Origin: an uncultured Verrucomicrobiota bacterium
GTDB taxonomy: Bacteria; Verrucomicrobiota; Verrucomicrobiia; Opitutales; Opitutaceae
Assembly (NCBI GenBank): GCA_903906135.1
Contig: CAIVJE010000159.1
Span: 1-34,341 of the forward strand
Length of the DNA: 34,341 nucleotides
Direction: 5' to 3'
The notes under the pieces are model-generated. The model saw only the letters and a list, made by a program, of their open reading frames with translations. It was not told the origin of the DNA and searched no databases. A program made the translations under genes and the position numbers. Shown here piece by piece: positions 28,364 to 34,341 of the stretch (positions are counted from its first letter, which is position 1; every line of letters starts with the position of its first letter).

Positions 28364-28960
28364 ATGAAGTTAGTTATCCCTGCTGGTGATTTTGCTGGTT
28401 ATATTTTTGATCTCGATGGCACGCTCGTTGATACCATGCCGCTGCATTATCAGGCCTGGAATGAGGCGATGCAGCATGCGGGTTTACAGGAGCCACTGAG
28501 TGAGGATTTGTTTTATTCGCTCGGGGGAGTGCCGACGTTGCGGGTGGCTGAATTGCTCGGCCGGCACTACGGAATCACCCTAGATCCCCATCAGGTATTT
28601 CATCAAAAAGAAGCGCGGTTTGTCGCGTTGCAAGGTGGGGTGACGCTGATCGAGCCGGTGGTAAATTTTGCGCGGCGCGTGGCGGCCCAATTTCCGGTGA
28701 GTGTGGCCTCGGGAGGGCCGCGGGTGGTGGTGCGTGGGACGTTAGCACAAGTCGGTTTAGCCGCATTATTTTCGGTGGTCGTAACGCCCGAGGATGTAAC
28801 GCACGGTAAGCCCTCGCCAGAGATGTTTTTACTCGCCGCCAAAAAAATGGGAGTGCCGCCGGCCCAGTGTTTAGTGTTTGAGGATGCGGAACCCGGCATC
28901 CAGGCCGCTGAGGCCGCGGGGATGCAATGGGTGCATGTGCCCAGTCGCGGGCCGCGCTGA
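28364..28960 (+). CDS. HAD-superfamily sugar phosphatase (beta-phosphoglucomutase/YqaB-like)
   Basis: The 198-residue protein has HAD motif I FDLDGTLVDT (D16 nucleophile, D18 acid/base), motif II SVASGG, the lysine of motif III in HGKPSPEMF and motif IV FEDAEPGIQAA. A helical cap (about 24-90) lies between motifs I and II, as in beta-phosphoglucomutase and YqaB fructose-1-phosphate phosphatase. Likely substrates are small sugar phosphates. The second residue pair after motif I (PLHYQAW) matches the beta-PGM/YqaB group. ATG 28364 is chosen over TTG 28346. It follows the helicase by 64 bases, and hisC follows it by 52. Confidence 0.9.
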   Translation: MKLVIPAGDFAGYIFDLDGTLVDTMPLHYQAWNEAMQHAGLQEPLSEDLFYSLGGVPTLRVAELLGRHYGITLDPHQVFHQKEARFVALQGGVTLIEPVVNFARRVAAQFPVSVASGGPRVVVRGTLAQVGLAALFSVVVTPEDVTHGKPSPEMFLLAAKKMGVPPAQCLVFEDAEPGIQAAEAAGMQWVHVPSRGPR

Positions 28961-29012
28961 CGAGGGCTGCTTTTGATTTGAGTCGAAGCCGTCAAGCGCG
29001 TGGGCTAGGCGC

Positions 29013-30101
29013 ATGACTTTTGCGGACCTTGCGAATCAGAAAATATTAACCCAGCCGATCTACGAGGCGGGCAAGCCGATTGATCAAGTGGCGCGGGAGT
29101 TGGGGCTCGATCCGGCCAGCATCAGCAAGCTCGCCTCTAATGAGAATCCCTTGGGGCCCTCGCCACTAGCCGTAGCGGCTGGGGAGCGCGCCTTGCGCGA
29201 GGCGCATTTGTATCCTGATGGCGGCTATTTTTTGCTGCGGCAGAAGTTAGCGCAGAAATGGAATTTAGGGATGGATCAATTTATTATTGGCAACGGTTCC
29301 AATGAAATTTTGGAATTGCTGGGTCATGCTTTTCTCGCGCCTGGGATGGAGTGCGTCATGCACCAGTCGTCCTTTGTCGTCTATAAATTGGTCACGTTAA
29401 TGTTTGGCGCCACCCCGGTCGAAGTGCCGCTCCAGCACATGCGGCAGGATTTAACGAGTCTCGCGGCCGCCGTGACCTCGCGAACACGCTTGGTGTTTCT
29501 CGCGAGCCCCGCTAACCCCCTCGGCGGGGCCAACACGGCGGAAGAAATTAATGCGCTGGTGCAAGCTTTGCCCCCGCACGTGATCTTAGTCTTTGATGAG
29601 GCCTACGCTGAATACGTGGCCGCTGCGCCCGATCTTCGGGCTTTGATCGCGGCGGGACGTAAAATTATCTGTCTGCGGACTTTTTCAAAAATATATGGCC
29701 TCGCCTCATTGCGGGTGGGTTATGGTTATGCCGCGCCAGAATTGATCGCGATCATTCAGCGAGCTCGGCAGCCTTTTAATGTTGGCGGGGTGGCGGCAGC
29801 AGCGGCGGCAGCGGCTTTGGATGACCATGCATTTGTCGCCCATTGTCTTTGCGAAAATCAGCTCGGCCTGGCGCAGCTCAGCGCGGGTTTCAGCGCGCAG
29901 GGTCTGGAATTTGTCCCAGGGCGCGGGAATTTTATCTTGGTCAAGGTCGGTGATGGCGCGCGTATCTTTAGCGCACTCCAGCAACGCGGATTGATCGTTC
30001 GTCCGGTTAAGCCCTACGGCCTACCGGAGTGGGTGCGGATAACCGTCGGCACGCGGACGCAAAATGAGCGGCTCCTAACTACGTTGGCCAGCGTGCTTTA
30101 A
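29013..30101 (+). CDS. hisC: histidinol-phosphate aminotransferase (or HisC-like aromatic aminotransferase)
   Basis: PLP-dependent fold-type I aminotransferase that makes histidinol phosphate from imidazole-acetol phosphate. The 362 residues include SKLASNENPLGPSP near the N-terminus, GNGSNEILELL, the cofactor-contacting DEAYAEY, and K226 in TFSKIYGLASLRVGYG, which forms the Schiff base. The usual NPNNPTG segment reads SPANPLGG, so the core N-P-x-G is kept with changes around it. HisC-like enzymes can also transaminate aromatic amino acids. No other his gene is in the window, so histidine biosynthesis is the default reading but not proven. ATG 29013 gives the expected length. Confidence 0.9.
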   Translation: MTFADLANQKILTQPIYEAGKPIDQVARELGLDPASISKLASNENPLGPSPLAVAAGERALREAHLYPDGGYFLLRQKLAQKWNLGMDQFIIGNGSNEILELLGHAFLAPGMECVMHQSSFVVYKLVTLMFGATPVEVPLQHMRQDLTSLAAAVTSRTRLVFLASPANPLGGANTAEEINALVQALPPHVILVFDEAYAEYVAAAPDLRALIAAGRKIICLRTFSKIYGLASLRVGYGYAAPELIAIIQRARQPFNVGGVAAAAAAAALDDHAFVAHCLCENQLGLAQLSAGFSAQGLEFVPGRGNFILVKVGDGARIFSALQQRGLIVRPVKPYGLPEWVRITVGTRTQNERLLTTLASVL

Positions 30102-30112
30102 AATCTGCTCAG

Positions 30113-31099
30113 TCAGCGCTTAGCCGCGGCGCGCTGCAGTCGGTCATTAATGGCGGCAGCCAGTCCGTCAGCATTGGCGGGCAAGGCTTCTATCCAAATC
30201 TGCCGATACCCTCCTTGGTCTGCTTGGCGCAGGACCTGATAAAGATTTTTGGCCACAGCTTGGCCGGCGCCGCGTTCGCTGAGCCAAAAGCAGTTAGGTC
30301 CCGCAATTTTCTTGGGGCGACGCAGATAGATTCCAGCTATGGTGGGTGGCAGGAGGGACCACGCTGACTTAATCAGCAGGGGCGTATGCGGACTATAGTG
30401 TTGGGGCAGTAATCCGGGAGCGAGTTGGCCGATCGATGGCGGTTGGGGGCCTGGCCGCGCGGTCTGGAGGCTAATTTTAGCTCCGAGGAATTTGCGAAGG
30501 TCTGCCGCCGTGATGGCTCCTGGGCGCAAGATTTTCAGCGCAGCCGGATTGGTTAAATCGAGAATGGTAGATTCTACGCCGACGCTACAGGCGCCACCAT
30601 TAAGGATGTAAGAAATTTTATTCCCCAAACTATCGCGGACGTGGGCGGCGGTGGTGGGACTAATGTAACCAAAAGGATTCGCACTCGGCGCGGCTAGGGG
30701 GATACCGGCGCGGCGTAACAATTGGCGAGTTAAGGGATGTGCGGGTGAGCGAATCGCCACGGTGGCGCGGTCCGCCGTCACAATATCTGGAATGCAGATT
30801 TTTTTCGGCAGCACCAGCGTGAGCGGGCCGGGCCAAAAGCGGCGGGCGAGACGCCGGGCCAGCGGGTGAAAGGTTGCGAGTTCTTCGGCGTGTGCGAGGT
30901 CCAGCACATGGACGATTAAGGGATCTTGAGTCGGCCGACCTTTGGCGCTAAAGATGGCCTGGCAAGCTCGGGCATCAAGGGCGTTGGCCGCTAGGCCGTA
31001 GACCGTTTCGGTGGGTACGGCGACGAGTCCGCCATCACGCAAGACCCCCGCTAAGCGGCGGAGGTTAACCGGGGTGGGGGAGTAAATTTTTGCAGGCAT
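30113..31099 (-). CDS. threonylcarbamoyl-AMP synthase, Sua5-type (TsaC domain plus Sua5 C-terminal domain)
   Basis: The enzyme makes threonylcarbamoyl-AMP from threonine, bicarbonate and ATP, the first step of t6A modification at position 37 of ANN-decoding tRNAs. The 328 residues hold a YrdC/TsaC domain (about 1-200: VPTETVYGLAANAL, FSAKGRPTQDPLIVHV, FWPGPLTLVL, PSANPFGYISPTTAAHV, CSVGVESTILDL) and a Sua5 C-terminal domain (about 210-328). The long form distinguishes it from single-domain TsaC. ATG 31099 is chosen; TTG 31114 in the same frame lies inside the terminator of the upstream gene. It converges on hisC with 11 bases between stops. Its start codon is 12 bases past the T-run of the rpsR terminator, so its own promoter is not obvious. 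Confidence 0.95.
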   Translation of the reverse strand: MPAKIYSPTPVNLRRLAGVLRDGGLVAVPTETVYGLAANALDARACQAIFSAKGRPTQDPLIVHVLDLAHAEELATFHPLARRLARRFWPGPLTLVLPKKICIPDIVTADRATVAIRSPAHPLTRQLLRRAGIPLAAPSANPFGYISPTTAAHVRDSLGNKISYILNGGACSVGVESTILDLTNPAALKILRPGAITAADLRKFLGAKISLQTARPGPQPPSIGQLAPGLLPQHYSPHTPLLIKSAWSLLPPTIAGIYLRRPKKIAGPNCFWLSERGAGQAVAKNLYQVLRQADQGGYRQIWIEALPANADGLAAAINDRLQRAAAKR

Positions 31100-31111
31100 G
31101 AAATCCGGCGA

Positions 31112-31139
31112 CAAAAAAGCCGGAGCAGATGCTCCGGCT
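31112..31139 (-). terminator. intrinsic terminator of rpsR, just before the Sua5-type gene
   Basis: On the minus strand AGCCGGAGC and GCTCCGGCT (9 bp; complement of 31131-31139 and 31118-31126) enclose a 4-base loop and are followed by TTTTTT (complement of 31112-31117). It starts 23 bases after the rpsR stop and ends 12 bases before the ATG of the Sua5-type gene. It may terminate rpsR fully or act as an attenuator for the downstream gene. Confidence 0.92.
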
Positions 31140-31162
31140 GAAATTATGGACTAAGCAAGCGC

Positions 31163-31357
31163 TTAGAGCATCGTCAGCAAATTGCGCGCGCTCTTAATCT
31201 TGGAGGTAACATTCCGCTGCTCTTTGGCGGAAAGGTGGGTGTATTTGCGCGGCAGAATCTTACCTGTGTCGGTGATGTAGCGGCTCATCAGCTGCGGCTG
31301 GGTGAAAGGAATTTCCTGCGGCGTAAGGGTCTGTTGTTTGGCTTCGGTGGTGCTCAT
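31163..31357 (-). CDS. rpsR: small ribosomal subunit protein bS18, short form
   Basis: bS18 is a 30S platform protein that pairs with bS6. The 64-residue product matches the conserved bS18 core: LMSRYITDTGKILPRKYTHL followed by SAKEQRNVTSKIKSARNLL. It is shorter than the usual 75-80 residues and lacks the basic, often Cys-containing N-terminal segment, which is replaced by a Thr/Gln-rich stretch (MSTTEAKQQTLTPQ). It is not next to rpsF, ssb or rplI as in most bacteria. A perfect -35 hexamer TTGACA lies upstream on the minus strand (complement of 31398-31403), but no good -10 follows. No Shine-Dalgarno is seen before the ATG at 31357. Confidence 0.92.
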   Translation of the reverse strand: MSTTEAKQQTLTPQEIPFTQPQLMSRYITDTGKILPRKYTHLSAKEQRNVTSKIKSARNLLTML

Positions 31358-31458
31358 GTTGAAAAAGGAGTCGGAAGGTTGAGTTTCCCCTCTGCTCTGT
31401 CAACGGGCATTTTTGATTTGCCAATCCATGGCCCTCGGCATGTCTGGAAACCGGCTTA

Positions 31459-31534
31459 GTCCCCGTAGCTCAAATGGATAGAGCAGGCGTTTCCTAAACG
31501 TCATATCCCGGTTCAATTCCGGGCGGGGGCACCA
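31459..31534 (+). tRNA. tRNA-Arg (anticodon CCU)
   Basis: Acceptor arms GTCCCCG and CGGGGGC pair (one G-U), the D-stem GCTC/GAGC is intact, and the anticodon stem GGCGT/ACGTC encloses TTCCTAA with anticodon CCU. The T-stem CCCGG/CCGGG encloses TTCAATT, and CCA is encoded at 31532-31534. It reads AGG codons. It lies between rpsR (divergent) and aroC. Confidence 0.97.
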
Positions 31535-31824
31535 ACCGCGGCTCACTCCATAGGGCTAGCCTGAAAGGCCAAGCGGTTGAAGTCAGCCAGCTGGTCGTTT
31601 TTTCTGACTCATGGGTCATAATTTAAGCCAGGTGGCCTCCTGACGCTGACACGCTGGCTCAGATGAGGTCCCCTCCGCGGTCTGAGGAGAGTAGGCCTTC
31701 GTCTGTAATTAATTTGGGCAAGGGGCCCGTGGCATTTTTAATTTAGCTCGCCGTCCTTGCCGCGATTTCTGGGCCGTGCGCTAGGAGCTTGCCTGCGGTC
31801 GGGGTTGGTTCAATTCTCTGCGCC
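31535..31824. other. gene-free region between tRNA-Arg and aroC
   Basis: This 290-base stretch holds no credible gene. CAACCGC (31533-31539) pairs with GCGGTTG (31573-31579). GTCAG (31582-31586) and CTGAC (31604-31608) enclose a T-run at 31598-31603, so the T-run lies in a loop and is not a proper terminator tract. Palindromic words such as GGCTAGCC and CCAGCTGG occur, like those in the 3338-3757 stretch. The aroC promoter must be here; I cannot place it. Confidence 0.45.
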
Positions 31825-32916
31825 GTGCCTAATTCTTTCGGCAAAATTTTCCAGATAACCACTTGGGGCGAAAGCCATGGCTCGGCCGTGGGCGTAGTGA
31901 TCGATGGCTGCCCGCCACGACTCCCCCTGACGGTTGCTGATCTCCAAGCGGATCTTGATCGTCGTCGCCCAGGCCAGAGCGACATCACGACTCCACGAAA
32001 AGAGGCTGATAAAGTGGAGATACTCGCAGGGGTCTTTGAAGGCCTGACTACTGGGGCGCCGCTCTCATTTTTAGTTCACAATAGCGATCAACGATCGGAG
32101 GCTTATGATGAGATGCGCGAGAAATTTCGCCCCTCCCATGCCGATTATACTTATCAGGCTAAGTATGGCCATCGCGATCACCGCGGCGGCGGACGTTCTT
32201 CTGCACGTGAAACAATCGGTCGCGTCATCGCAGGGGCTGTTGCGAAGAAAATTTTGTCCTTGGCGGGTGGGGTGGAAATTCGCGCCTACGTTACGCAGAT
32301 TCATGATCTCACCGCGCCGGTGATGAGCAATTTCCCTAGCTTAGCTGAGGTTGAGGCTTCCCCGGTGCGCTGCCCGCATGCCGCCACCGCGGTGCAGATG
32401 GTGGCGCGCATTAAACAAGCGCGGAGTGAAGGCGATTCTGTTGGTGGGATCATTGAGTGCCGTGCTCGTCAGGTGCCGGTCGGCCTGGGCGAACCCGTAT
32501 TTGATCGGCTCGAGGCTGATTTGGCCAAAGCGATGCTCTCACTGCCGGCGACAAAGGGTTTTGAAATCGGCAGTGGATTTGCGGGAGCGCAGTTGAAGGG
32601 CTCTGCCCACAATGATGCTTTCGTGCCCCGTGGGGCGGGGATCGGCACCGCGACCAATCGTTCCGGCGGCGTGCAGGGCGGCATTAGTAATGGAGAGGAA
32701 ATTGTCTTCCGCGTCGCGTTCAAGCCGACGGCCACAATCCTCCAATCTCAAAAAACGGTGGATCTTCAGGGAGTCGCGACTGACTTGCATGCTCGGGGTC
32801 GCCACGATCCCTGCGTGGTGCCGCGCGCGGTGGTCATTGTTGAGGCCATGACGGCGCTTGTGCTGGTTGACCACTGGATGCGTCAGCATGCACAAACCCA
32901 AACCTTCAAGTTTTGA
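31825..32916 (+). CDS. aroC: chorismate synthase
   Basis: The last enzyme of the shikimate pathway converts 5-enolpyruvylshikimate 3-phosphate to chorismate with reduced FMN. I start it at GTG 31825, which gives the family N-terminus (M)[18 protein letters not shown] and 363 residues (E. coli 361); the longer frame from TTG 31789 adds 12 unrelated residues. Family segments are clear: [60 protein letters not shown] and [20 protein letters not shown]. The His and Arg residues of these segments bind substrate and flavin. No other aro gene is adjacent. The P-loop protein follows after 81 bases. Confidence 0.97.
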   Translation: MPNSFGKIFQITTWGESHGSAVGVVIDGCPPRLPLTVADLQADLDRRRPGQSDITTPRKEADKVEILAGVFEGLTTGAPLSFLVHNSDQRSEAYDEMREKFRPSHADYTYQAKYGHRDHRGGGRSSARETIGRVIAGAVAKKILSLAGGVEIRAYVTQIHDLTAPVMSNFPSLAEVEASPVRCPHAATAVQMVARIKQARSEGDSVGGIIECRARQVPVGLGEPVFDRLEADLAKAMLSLPATKGFEIGSGFAGAQLKGSAHNDAFVPRGAGIGTATNRSGGVQGGISNGEEIVFRVAFKPTATILQSQKTVDLQGVATDLHARGRHDPCVVPRAVVIVEAMTALVLVDHWMRQHAQTQTFKF

Positions 32917-32997
32917 TCCAACCTGCGCTCAGCTCAAGCCGGCGCCGCTCTTTAGGCGGGTTGACGGACTGAGGGTGGCGGTGATCTTTGTTTAACT

Positions 32998-33756
32998 ATG
33001 ATTTCTGTTTATTTTTTAATTGGCTCACCGGGCTCAGGCCGCCGGGCGGTGGTGCGCGATTTGGTGGAAAATGGGCTCGCGGCGGAAGCGCCGGCATTGC
33101 TGCTGCTGGCTGCGAGCGAGCTCGCCGATCCCGTCGATGCTAAGTTGGCGGCGCTAAAAAATCTGACGGTGCGCCGCTGGGAGTGGGTCGCTCCGGAGTT
33201 ACCCACCATGGAAATTGCTCCTGAGACCACCGTTTTTTTTCAAGCGGACTCACGCGTTAGTCCGATGGATCAGTTGGAGGCGTTGAAGCCGTGGTTAGAG
33301 CAGCAGGGGGCCGAACTCGCGCGAATTTTCTGCTTCATCGATTGTCAGTTGGCGGAAAAGCATCCGGTGCTGAAGCAATGGTTTTCCGCCTGCATTCATT
33401 TTGCGGATGTTGTTTTTCTGACCAAGCGCGAAGGCGTCGCCAATAAGTGGCTCAGTGATTTTATTAATTCCTATAAAGACGAGTGTTTCCCTTGCCACTT
33501 CGTCCAAGTGAAGACCAAGGGTGAGCTCGCGAATCCTTTGGTGTTGCTCGACCCCACACCCCGACGGGTGTCGCAATATTTTGAGGAAGGAGAAACTTAT
33601 GTGATCGAGGGACTCGAGACGGATGATGAAGAGGACAGCGAAGAGGATACGGGCCTGTTACCACCAGAGCCCTATTTCATCCGCAACCTCAGTGGTCGTC
33701 GGGAGAAAGAGCTTCCGGTGTTGACCGATTATTTGGACCGCCCTGTTGCAGGATAG
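32998..33756 (+). CDS. P-loop protein with degenerate nucleotide-binding motifs, CobW-like outline
   Basis: The 252-residue soluble protein begins MISVYFLIGSPGSGRRAVVR. The segment G9-S-P-G-S-G-R-R has the shape of a Walker A loop (G-x4-G-K-S/T) but with Arg-Arg in place of Lys-Ser/Thr. A later segment HFADVVFLTKREGV (135-147) resembles the G4 region of G3E GTPases (CobW/YjiA), where the normal NKxD or TKxD reads TKRE. A very acidic stretch (207-217, DDEEDSEED) links the core to a C-terminal tail that includes YFIRNLSGRREKELPV. The overall outline suggests a G3E-like fold that has lost nucleotide binding. I do not know the family or its function. It starts with ATG 32998 and is the only gene between aroC and the DUF1800 gene. 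Confidence 0.75.
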   Translation: MISVYFLIGSPGSGRRAVVRDLVENGLAAEAPALLLLAASELADPVDAKLAALKNLTVRRWEWVAPELPTMEIAPETTVFFQADSRVSPMDQLEALKPWLEQQGAELARIFCFIDCQLAEKHPVLKQWFSACIHFADVVFLTKREGVANKWLSDFINSYKDECFPCHFVQVKTKGELANPLVLLDPTPRRVSQYFEEGETYVIEGLETDDEEDSEEDTGLLPPEPYFIRNLSGRREKELPVLTDYLDRPVAG

Positions 33757-33803
33757 GGATGATTCCGTTCGCGGCCCGCCGACGCGCGAAAGTGACAGCT
33801 GGG

Positions 33804-33828
33804 TTAATTCTGCATTAGGCTGAATTAA
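33804..33828. promoter_or_regulatory. inverted repeat upstream of the DUF1800 gene
   Basis: TTAATTC (33804-33810) and GAATTAA (33822-33828) form a perfect 7-bp inverted repeat with an 11-base spacer, 59 bases before the ATG. Its size suits a dimeric regulator. TTCGCG (33768-33773) and CGCGAA (33785-33790) form a separate hairpin just after the upstream gene, without a T-tract. Confidence 0.4.
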
Positions 33829-33869
33829 GACTCGACGGAATAATCGTCTCCACGGCAGAGTTAATAAGT

Positions 33870-33878
33870 CCCCCCCCC
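33870..33878. repeat. C9 homopolymer tract before the DUF1800 start codon
   Basis: Nine consecutive C lie at 33870-33878, ending 9 bases before the ATG at 33888, in the position where a Shine-Dalgarno would sit. Homopolymer runs of this length are prone to slippage in replication and in sequencing. Confidence 0.8.
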
Positions 33879-33887
33879 GTTGATTTC

Positions 33888-34341
33888 ATGGGTTTGACCA
33901 AATTTACGTTAGTATTATTAGCCGTTAGTTTAGTCACGCCGTTGGTCGCTCAGACCGTGTCGCCGGACAATGCGCTGACGCTCGACGAGCAGGCTTCGCG
34001 CTTTCTGGCGCAAGCCACGTTTGGTCCTTCGACTGAATCGATTGCCGAGCTCCGAGCCTTAAATTATAATTATAGCACGTGGATTGATCGCGAGATGGCG
34101 AAACCCGCGACCCTCGCTACGCCGCTGGCGCTGGCCGCCAAAACCTCGGGGCAAATTACCTCAATTACAGCGCCCTACAATCGGCGAGCGCGTAATCAGG
34201 TGATGATCTCAGGCAGCGACCAATTGCGTCAGCGGGTCGCTTATGCGCTGAGTCAGATTTTTGTCATTTCGGACAATACCTCGACGATCAATAATGCGGA
34301 AGAAGGCTCCAGCAGTTACTATGACCTGTTGGCCCGCGACA
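33888..34341 (+). CDS. DUF1800-family secreted protein, N-terminal part (3' end outside window)
   Basis: The frame runs from ATG 33888 to the last base (151 codons visible). A signal peptide (MGLTKFTLVLLAVSLVTPLVA) is followed by the DUF1800 opening: LDEQASRFLAQATFGPSTES (helix with the A-T-F-G-P turn), YSTWIDREMAKP, and DQLRQRVAYALSQIFVIS. DUF1800 proteins are secreted or periplasmic, frequent in Planctomycetes, Verrucomicrobia and Proteobacteria, often paired with a DUF1501 gene downstream; their function is not established. The upstream sequence has no Shine-Dalgarno but a C9 tract and an inverted repeat. Confidence 0.9.
   Translation, partial: MGLTKFTLVLLAVSLVTPLVAQTVSPDNALTLDEQASRFLAQATFGPSTESIAELRALNYNYSTWIDREMAKPATLATPLALAAKTSGQITSITAPYNRRARNQVMISGSDQLRQRVAYALSQIFVISDNTSTINNAEEGSSSYYDLLARD

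Noticed and set aside
31598-31608. T-run after tRNA-Arg as an intrinsic terminator
   Set aside because: The T-run lies inside the loop of the GTCAG/CTGAC pair rather than after a GC stem.
31789-31824. TTG start for chorismate synthase, preceded by AGGAG
   Set aside because: The 12 added residues are unrelated to the family, whereas GTG 31825 gives the exact conserved N-terminus (M)PNSFGKIF. The AGGAG is therefore probably fortuitous, although no equally good site precedes the GTG.

Overview
The window is a dense bacterial chromosome segment of housekeeping and accessory genes. I see no phage, insertion sequence, CRISPR array or rRNA. The gene families point to a Verrucomicrobiota-like bacterium, probably Opitutales/Opitutaceae. 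The reasons are a type B succinate dehydrogenase in the order C-A-B, a DUF1800 protein, a PF05426 alginate-lyase-like enzyme, a sensorless receiver-kinase protein, isolated housekeeping genes such as carB without carA and rpsR without rpsF/rplI, and mostly weak or absent Shine-Dalgarno sequences. This placement is inferred from gene content only; no rRNA gene is available to confirm it.

Layout. 1-3340: end of a Gfo/Idh/MocA oxidoreductase (+), then a receiver-histidine kinase, asnS and tRNA-Gly(UCC), all on minus. 3338-3757: a 420-base gene-free stretch rich in short palindromes. 3758-6214: a PilC-type pilus/secretion platform protein and a response regulator that looks like a sigma-54 activator with its ATPase residues, GAFTGA loop and the end of its DNA-binding helix eroded. 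6215-11289: a structured leader, carB, purU and a membrane-anchored TPR-like protein. 11314-14120: terminator, tRNA-Pro(UGG), a LysM protein, a terminator, a NUDIX hydrolase and a PaaK/CapK-like adenylate-forming enzyme. 14176-17732: a palindromic site and sdhCAB.

17729-20148 (minus): a D-tagatose/D-psicose 3-epimerase-family protein, a lipoprotein, a DUF4203-like membrane protein and a small membrane protein. 20440-23721 (plus): gpsA, a small conserved-looking protein, a purine nucleoside phosphorylase and an inositol-monophosphatase-family enzyme. 23767-25236 (minus): a lipoprotein and an EamA exporter. 25443-30101 (plus): the alginate-lyase-like enzyme, a DEAD-box helicase with a long leader, a HAD sugar phosphatase and hisC. 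30113-31357 (minus): a Sua5-type threonylcarbamoyl-AMP synthase behind a strong terminator that belongs to a short bS18 gene. 31459-34341 (plus): tRNA-Arg(CCU), aroC, a degenerate P-loop protein and the start of a DUF1800 protein.

Functional links are modest. carB and purU join carbamoyl-phosphate supply with one-carbon metabolism. sdhCAB is a complete respiratory complex. hisC and aroC belong to amino-acid biosynthesis. asnS, three tRNAs, rpsR and the Sua5 enzyme serve translation.

The features most worth a second look are: the pseudo-activator at 4967-6214, whose C-terminus ends on a 14-base perfect palindrome; the carB leader with two competing copies of one stem arm; the rpsR terminator placed 12 bases before the Sua5 start codon; the degenerate P-loop protein at 32998-33756; and a C9 tract nine bases before the DUF1800 start codon. 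I found no multi-gene system that I would call clearly new.
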